Below, one piece after another: positions 58,501-64,000 of a stretch of 64,000 nucleotides of DNA. The position numbers and the translations under genes are program-made. Numbering within the stretch: the first letter of the stretch is position 1; the number at the start of each line of letters is the position of its first letter. The notes under the pieces are model-generated. The model was not told the DNA's origin. It worked only from the letters and a program-made list of their open reading frames with translations, and made no database searches. The stretch lies in NCBI RefSeq assembly GCF_012849555.1, contig NZ_CP051685.1:4898001-4962000 (forward strand), given 5' to 3'. This stretch comes from Massilia forsythiae. Its GTDB lineage: Bacteria > Pseudomonadota > Gammaproteobacteria > Burkholderiales > Burkholderiaceae_D.

Positions 58501-60243
58501 GGCACGCTCAAGACCTTCAAGTACGCCTCGATGAACGCGACCGAAAAGGCCTGGTTCGACAACAAGTGCGGCGCGCTGGGCCAGTGCGCCAGCCTGTCGG
58601 CCGACAACCGCGCCATCGTCAACGACGGCGCCAACATCGTCGACTGGCTGCGCGGCCAGCAGCAATACGCCGACGACACCGTCATGCGCGGCTACGCCCA
58701 TACCGACAAGGTGCCGGCCGGCCTGAGCGCCGTCCTGCCGATCGTGATGGGCGACATCGCCTCGTCCAAGCCGGCCTACCTGCGCGACCCGCGCAAGAGC
58801 TATACCGCGGCCGGCTATGCCGACTTCAAGACCGCCAACACCGGCCGCCGCCCGAGCGTGTTCGTGGCCGCCAACGACGGCATGCTGCACGCGTTCGATG
58901 CCAAGACCGGCGAGGAGATGTGGGCCTACGCGCCGCGCATCACGATGAAGAAGCTGTACCTGCAGGCCAGTACGACCTACGGCACCAACCACCAGTTCAC
59001 CACCGACGGCGCGCCCGAGATCGGCGACGTCAAGATCGGCACCACCTGGCGCAGCGTGGTGGTGGCCGGCCTGAACGCCGGCGGGCGCGGCTTCTATGCG
59101 CTGGACGTGACCGATCCCGCCAACCCCAAGGGATTGTGGGAACTGTGCGCCGACAGCGCCGTGTGCAGCGGCGTCAACTACGATGCCGACCTCGGCCTGT
59201 CGTTCGGCAATCCGCAGTTCGGCACCTGGAAGGATGCGTCCGGCACCGAGCGCTCGGTGGTGTTCCTGACGTCCGGCTACAACAACGTGCCCGGCGCCGA
59301 CAACGTGAATGGGGGCGACGGCAAGGGTTACCTGTACGTGGTGGACGCCGGCACCGGCCAGGTGCTGAGCAAGACCGGCACTGGCATCGGCAGCACCGGC
59401 ACGCCGTCGGGCTTTGCGCGCATCACCGCGATCACCGCCAATCCGCTGACCGACCCGCTGGTGACCTACGTGTACGGCGGCGACAACCAGGGCAAGATGT
59501 GGCGCTTCGACTTCACCAGGCCCGGCAACCCGGCCGTGCTGCAGATGGGCGATGCCGGCACCGCCCAGCCGGTCACCACGCGGCCCGAGGTGACCATGTG
59601 CGCGGTCAACAACACCGACGGCCAGGGCACGGTCAGCGCCGGCGCCGGCATCGCGGTGGTGTTCGGCACCGGCCGCCTGCTGGACGTGTCCGACATCGGC
59701 GTGAGCGACACCCAGAGCGTGTACGTGCTGCGCGACAAGGGCGTCGGCATCGCCGCCGCCGACTGGCGCGCCGCCGCCAGGATGTCGCGCCAGCGCCTGG
59801 CCAAGGTCGGCGACGATGCCGGCAGCTATACCATCTCCGGGCCGTCGGTCGACCTGGGCACCCAGGCCGGCTGGTATTTCGACCTCGACCAGAACAGCGG
59901 CGAGCGCGTCAACCTGGATCCGAAGGTGGTGGACGGCACCGTCAACGTGGTCACCAACCTGCCGACCTCGTCGTCGGCGTGCTCGGTCGGCGGTACCAGC
60001 AACCTGTACCAGCTGGACGTCTGCACCGGCAAGCCGGTACTGACCGACGACAGCATCGGCCTGATCGCCGGGCGCGCGCTGTCGAACACCTCGGCCACGG
60101 TCGGCTTCATCGTGGTCCAGCTGCCGAACGGCACGCGCAAGGTGGTGGCCACCACCGCCAACGGCGACACCGTGACCACCAGGGCGCCGTCGGCCAAGTC
60201 GCAGGGCGCCCACAAGGCCGGCTGGCGCCGCGTGCGCGACTGA
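55555..60243 (+). CDS. pilY1: Type IV pilus tip adhesin/assembly factor PilY1
   Basis: A 1562-residue secreted protein. The signal peptide ends near AGAALAG (residue 33-34). An N-terminal von Willebrand A-like part has the metal site D-x-S-x-S at residues 61-65 (LLYDNSGSM) and later YNVGIVSLSTAAAEG. The C-terminal PilY/PilC beta-propeller starts around residue 900 (VFVAANDGMLHAFDAKTGEE). Inside the VWA part, about residues 275-545 look inserted: two Ala/Ser/Thr-rich repeats ending in similar VATAIRAAIKNN/LATDLAASIIAK stretches. I do not see the canonical calcium loop clearly. It acts at the pilus tip with the minor pilins. Confidence 0.92.
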   Translation: MKTILGRSGASLLASVLASVLALALLPAGAALAGVTSIAQLPLLNISGTGNVKPNLMLLYDNSGSMTYNFTPDYIDDTSTCRAASKMSGGTMACAVGHPPFNSADFNRQYYDPKVRYTPPVKADGTSYASMTRAATSAWTSVTTDGFGINKRDLTNASTSTTNLVSGFPDLRWCDSNRTNCAYNTATYTYPSDARTYSSSFLGNPYYYTINVAEYCSDANLTNCQSTSVGAAAPSGYPYEAKIRWCDSRSLTNCQAKYVGNFRYPRFSNPNTGVTAAYGTITIGASTSGAAMSIDSVTVSEANGDVVITNGAVAASGGTNSATKRATLATDLAASIIAKTGLANQYVACVRTPTNSSVPACSSYGITLGGDNMLAVIPIDCISAGSAKTSNLCSLVADGTRSGWGIGVSTQRVIVDPTDRPTAIITVSGTGSSSNTASLAAGTSLGSTKLLASNTSLGKGASAATVATAIRAAIKNNTSQTAIVAYAGGDKTTDVCAKYSSTSTTTICLVDTVSLTGGDAVAMGALSNGGTLAFATVKSSVPAAGAYDIIPFATSALGAGAAVFVRTDIVSTRSSYPRASARSDCAGSTCTYDEEMTNFANWYAYYKTRNQMMKTAVGQAFQALTANYNVGIVSLSTAAAEGTMTVPREFSSTNRSSWYASLYAMDGNLSTPIRKALHAIGKMYANQSPYKMAAGSEAVQYPCQQNFTFITTDGYWNGDPAGDVANNDNVESAARFCTRASGCLDTSTQTVASLADVSLYWYNGGSNTAASSLRPELEDFTRTGLVPASSGDNRRLHMNTYALGLGVDGIMNYEANYETPKSGGDFYNLITGVAKGCPWNNNQAYVWPDPVTTDASPSAAYQSRVDDLWHAAINGHGRYFAASDPTQVVQGLSSALSNIEVRVGAAAAAATSTPNISQEDNDIFSSTFTTVKWFGELSDRKIDTATGIVGTGAVWTSSDTVGRKVAASSDTRTIWMLDTAAAGTLKTFKYASMNATEKAWFDNKCGALGQCASLSADNRAIVNDGANIVDWLRGQQQYADDTVMRGYAHTDKVPAGLSAVLPIVMGDIASSKPAYLRDPRKSYTAAGYADFKTANTGRRPSVFVAANDGMLHAFDAKTGEEMWAYAPRITMKKLYLQASTTYGTNHQFTTDGAPEIGDVKIGTTWRSVVVAGLNAGGRGFYALDVTDPANPKGLWELCADSAVCSGVNYDADLGLSFGNPQFGTWKDASGTERSVVFLTSGYNNVPGADNVNGGDGKGYLYVVDAGTGQVLSKTGTGIGSTGTPSGFARITAITANPLTDPLVTYVYGGDNQGKMWRFDFTRPGNPAVLQMGDAGTAQPVTTRPEVTMCAVNNTDGQGTVSAGAGIAVVFGTGRLLDVSDIGVSDTQSVYVLRDKGVGIAAADWRAAARMSRQRLAKVGDDAGSYTISGPSVDLGTQAGWYFDLDQNSGERVNLDPKVVDGTVNVVTNLPTSSSACSVGGTSNLYQLDVCTGKPVLTDDSIGLIAGRALSNTSATVGFIVVQLPNGTRKVVATTANGDTVTTRAPSAKSQGAHKAGWRRVRD

Positions 60244-60261
60244 TCCGGCGCGGCGCCTGTT

Positions 60262-61536
<1,275 letters not shown>

Positions 61537-61698
61537 GGTGCTTCCTTTCATCGGGTGGATTGGCACGGATTCTACGCCATCGCCCGCTGCGCCGGCACGG
61601 CAGGCCGGCGCACGCGCCAGGCGTCCGCCGCCGCCGCCGGGTTTGCCGCAATAATACGAGGATCAAGATGACCGCGGCGGGTCCGCGAGGGAGAATCG

Positions 61699-62265
61699 AT
61701 GACTGCAACGAATCGCCAAGGGACGGCGCGCAAACGGCCGGTGCCGCTGGACCAGGTCAGGTTCTGGCTGGAACCCGGCCCGGTGGTACTGGTCAGTTCG
61801 GCCCACGACGGCGAGCGCGACGTGATGGTGATGGGCTGGCATACCGTGATCGAATTCACGCCCTCGCTGATCGGCTGCGTGATTTCGTCGGCCAACCACA
61901 GCTTTGGGCTGATCCGCGCCAGCCGCGAGTGCGTGCTCAACCTGCCGACCGCGGCCCAGCTGGAGCAGGTGCTCGGCGTCGGCTCGACCAGCGGCGCCGA
62001 CACCGACAAGTTCGCCGCCTTCGGCCTCACGCCGGAACCGGCCGAGCAGGTCGGCGCACCCGCGATCCGCGAATGCCACGCCCAGTTCGAATGCCGCCTG
62101 CACGACGACAGCCTGGTCGACAAGTACAATTTCTTCGTCTGGGAAGTGGTGGCGGCGCGCGCGCTGGCTTCGCCGCGCCATCCGGAAACGCTGCACTACA
62201 AGGGGGACGGCACCTTCATGCTGGCCGGCGAGATCGTCCGGCGGCGCCGGCCCGGCCTGAAATGA
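61699..62265 (+). CDS. Flavin reductase-like domain protein
   Basis: A 188-residue FMN-binding split-barrel protein of the flavin reductase family. The motifs are VVLVSSAHDGERDVMVMGWH, TPSLIGCVISSANHSFGLIR with the flavin-contacting region, and ECVLNLPTAAQLEQV. The C-terminal half has HPETLHYKGDGTFMLAGEIV. The start at 61699 follows GGGAGA. It may supply reduced flavin to a monooxygenase, or act as an independent reductase; none of its usual partners are adjacent. It is encoded alone. Confidence 0.88.
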   Translation: MTATNRQGTARKRPVPLDQVRFWLEPGPVVLVSSAHDGERDVMVMGWHTVIEFTPSLIGCVISSANHSFGLIRASRECVLNLPTAAQLEQVLGVGSTSGADTDKFAAFGLTPEPAEQVGAPAIRECHAQFECRLHDDSLVDKYNFFVWEVVAARALASPRHPETLHYKGDGTFMLAGEIVRRRRPGLK

Positions 62266-62278
62266 GGCGGCGCCGCGG

Positions 62279-62755
62279 TCAGCGCGGGTGACGCAGCCGT
62301 CCCGGCACGTGCAGGGTGGCGCGCGCGGCGTTCGCGCGCCGGCGCGGCAGGGCGCCGGCAGGGGCGTCGGCCAGCGCCGTCGCGCCGGCCTGGGCGCTGC
62401 CCAGGCGGTGCTGGGCCAGCACGTCGAGCAGGGCGCACAGGACCTCGCGCCCGAGAGGCGCATCGCCGCCCTCGACCAGCGGCAGCACCCGGTGCAGCGC
62501 GCTCAGCACCACGGCGTTTTCCTCGCCCTGCTCGCGCTGGCGCTCCACGCCGAGCGTGCAGGTCAGGGTTTCCTCGTGGCGGAAGCCGGCCTCGACTTCG
62601 GCGACGACGAGCGCGAAGCCGCACGCGAACGCGCCGTCCGGCTGTGCCGCCAGCGCATGCAGGCGCGTGCACAGGCTCTTGCGCGCATGCCGCAACGCCG
62701 CGCCCAGCGGGCGCGGACGGCTGGCGATGGTGCGAGCGGGGTGTCGCGGGGGCAT
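62279..62755 (-). CDS. Hypothetical protein, possibly hemerythrin-like
   Basis: A 158-residue soluble protein predicted to be mainly helical. The helix pattern EAGFRHEETLTCTLG, then NAVVLSALHRVLPLVEGG, has His/Glu at positions that recall hemerythrin-like four-helix bundles, but the full set of ligands is not evident. The N-terminal helix reads LGAALRHARKSLCTRLHALA. The C-terminus is basic and Pro-rich (RRRANAARATLHVPGRLRHP). The start may be 62755 or, with weaker support, 62776. It is convergent with the flavin reductase gene, stops 13 bases apart. Confidence 0.55.
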   Translation of the reverse strand: MPPRHPARTIASRPRPLGAALRHARKSLCTRLHALAAQPDGAFACGFALVVAEVEAGFRHEETLTCTLGVERQREQGEENAVVLSALHRVLPLVEGGDAPLGREVLCALLDVLAQHRLGSAQAGATALADAPAGALPRRRANAARATLHVPGRLRHPR

Positions 62756-62908
62756 GGCACGGTTCTCCGTCTGCAAAGCAAATATGCAAACCAGGCAGTC
62801 AGTTTCTGTACTACGTCACGGCTGATTTGATCAAGATCACGAAGGATGTTTTAAACCCGGAGCATACGCTCCATGACGCGGCTTGGCCGCACCGATGAAA
62901 GGAATACC

Positions 62909-63214
62909 ATGACCCGACTCACCGTCATCGCCACCCTGCGCGCGCAGGCGGGACACGAAGATGCCCTCGGCGAACAGCTGCGAGCCCTGGTGGCGCCCAC
63001 CCGGCGCGAGCCCGGTTGCCTGGATTACGACCTGCACCGCAGCAACGACGACCCGGCCGAGTACGTTTTCTATGAAAACTGGATCGGCAAGGACGATCTC
63101 GACAAGCACCTGCAGATGCCGCACATGCGCGCCTTCGCCGAATTGGCGCCAGGGCTGCTGGACGGTCCGGTACGCACCCAGCTGCTGACCATGTTCGGTG
63201 AACCGGCGCGCTAG
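62909..63214 (+). CDS. Antibiotic biosynthesis monooxygenase (ABM) domain protein
   Basis: A 101-residue dimeric ferredoxin-like protein of the ABM/YgiN type. It has MTRLTVIATLRAQAGHEDAL, then LVAPTRREPGCLDYDLHRSN, EYVFYENWIGKDDLDKHLQM and the end PVRTQLLTMF, all standard for the family. The start at 62909 follows AAGGA. The 150-base upstream region (62756-62908) is AT-rich around 62780-62860 and probably contains its promoter. Such proteins act on quinones or small aromatic compounds; the substrate here is unknown. Confidence 0.9.
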   Translation: MTRLTVIATLRAQAGHEDALGEQLRALVAPTRREPGCLDYDLHRSNDDPAEYVFYENWIGKDDLDKHLQMPHMRAFAELAPGLLDGPVRTQLLTMFGEPAR

Positions 63215-63256
63215 CACAGCCGCGCCGGCCGCCGCCACGGCAATTCCGATCGCGCT

Positions 63257-63694
63257 TCAGCGCACCACCAGCACCGGTATCGCGCTGTGGGTCAGCACCT
63301 TGGCGGTCTCGCTGCCCAGCAGCCGCGCCGCCATGCCGCGGCGGCCGTGCGAGGCCATCACGATCAGGTCGCAGGCCCGGTCGCGCGCGGCCTGCACGAT
63401 CGCCTCGTGCGGCGAGTCGTGGCGCACCAGCAGCGCCTCGCAGGCGACGCCGGTCTCGCCGGCACGCCGGCGCACGTAGGCCAGGCCGTCCTGCGCCTGC
63501 TGCTCGCGTTCGTGGCGCCAGGCGTCGTCGATCGGCGCCGCCAGTCCCAGTTCCGGCGCCAGCAGGTAGGGCGGCGTGCTGGCATGCATGCCGATCACCA
63601 CGGCGCCGGCCGGCGCCGCCAGGCGCAGCGCCATCTCGATGGCCCGCGCCGACAGTTCGGTGCCGTCGGTCGGCACCAGGATGCGTCGATACAT
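63257..63694 (-). CDS. Universal stress protein (UspA family)
   Basis: A 145-residue USP. The N-terminal strand MYRRILVPTDGTELSARAIE and the ATP-binding pattern G-x2-G-x9-G-S/T in MASHGRRGMAARLLGSETAK identify an ATP-binding UspA-type protein; it ends LTHSAIPVLVVR. It is cytosolic. A second UspA gene lies just upstream on the same strand with a very similar C-terminus, so the pair is a tandem duplication. Between them a piece of the start region is repeated (see findings). Confidence 0.93.
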   Translation of the reverse strand: MYRRILVPTDGTELSARAIEMALRLAAPAGAVVIGMHASTPPYLLAPELGLAAPIDDAWRHEREQQAQDGLAYVRRRAGETGVACEALLVRHDSPHEAIVQAARDRACDLIVMASHGRRGMAARLLGSETAKVLTHSAIPVLVVR

Positions 63695-63782
63695 CGGCTG
63701 CTCCCGTCATCGGTGGAAACGGACCGTGTGCGCGCCGACGAGTCCATGAAGATGCGTCGATAAGAGGCCAGGCCCGCCGCCC

Positions 63783-64000
63783 TCAGCGGTGCACCAGCAC
63801 CGGCACCGTCCCGTGTACCAGCACGCGCTCGGTCTCGCTGCCGAGCAGCAGGCCGTGCAGCCCGCGCCGGCCGTGCGAGGCCATCAGGATCAGGTCGCAG
63901 CCGAGCCGGGCGGCGGCCTCGACGATCGCCTCGTAGGGACGGTCCGCGTTCACCTGCTCCAGCCGGCATGGCACCCCGGCGGCGCGCGCGGCGTTCTCGA
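63783..64000 (-). CDS. Universal stress protein (UspA family), partial, N-terminus beyond the right edge
   Basis: The last 71 or so residues of a second UspA are in the window. They include YEAIVEAAARLGCDLILMAS and the ATP-binding motif SHGRRGLHGLLLGSETERVL, then VHGTVPVLVHR. The layout is nearly the same as the 63257-63694 gene. The spacing of 88 bases suggests the pair is transcribed together leftwards. The rest of the gene lies to the right of the window. Confidence 0.9.
   Translation of the reverse strand, partial: ENAARAAGVPCRLEQVNADRPYEAIVEAAARLGCDLILMASHGRRGLHGLLLGSETERVLVHGTVPVLVHR

Overview
The window is GC-rich, densely packed bacterial chromosome. It fits a betaproteobacterium of the Oxalobacteraceae (Massilia/Duganella/Telluria type). 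This is inferred from the gene set: a PEP-CTERM protein beside a PrsT-type TPR lipoprotein, a malonate decarboxylase cluster with MadLM transport, a paoABC-type aldehyde oxidoreductase, a betaproteobacterial type IV minor pilin operon with PilY1, and DUF2145/DUF3108/DUF3325/DUF3649 proteins. I see no rRNA, tRNA, CRISPR array, prophage or transposase gene.

Layout, left to right. 1-4.5 kb: a TetR-controlled tripartite drug efflux operon (TetR, EmrA-like, EmrB-like, outer-membrane channel running off the left edge). 4.6-6.3 kb: DUF1232 and DUF2145 proteins. 6.6-10.4 kb: the molybdenum aldehyde oxidoreductase paoABC. 10.6-12.9 kb: a flavin monooxygenase divergent from its likely TetR repressor. 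12.9-15.5 kb: a PAS hybrid histidine kinase. 15.5-20.1 kb: a Fur-boxed iron uptake operon (TonB receptor, DUF3649, PepSY, DUF3325). 20.2-29.4 kb: the full malonate cluster mdcABCDE-madLM-mdcGH with divergent mdcR. 29.5-34.5 kb: a YdcF-like protein, a PEP-CTERM protein with a good sigma-54 promoter, PrsT and a hypothetical protein. 34.8-36.8 kb: a second flavin monooxygenase and an NTF2-like protein.

36.85-43.7 kb is the most unusual block. Two divergent operons pair polyamine enzymes (a membrane-anchored aminopropyltransferase, AdoMet decarboxylase and a Tat-exported flavin oxidoreductase) with membrane proteins of unknown role (DUF350, SPFH/SHOCT, a double zinc-ribbon DUF4178 protein and a 63-residue Gly-rich peptide). 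Translational overlaps tie it together, and it looks like a polyamine-linked membrane system. From 43.7 to 51.9 kb come a phosphoesterase, small membrane proteins, an aldo/keto reductase, an Lrp/EamA pair and a GH92 mannosidase. From 52.2 to 60.2 kb is pilE-fimT-pilV-pilW-pilX-pilY1, nearly all coupled by 4-base overlaps. The right end has DUF3108, a flavin reductase, a hemerythrin-like protein, an ABM monooxygenase and two tandem universal stress proteins.

Three kinds of short palindromic intergenic element occur: 158 bp at 25483, about 126 bp at 10454 with a half copy at 33929, and 142 bp at 49367. Elements of the first two kinds supply the stop codons of three genes (mdcB, the 10.6 kb monooxygenase and prsT).
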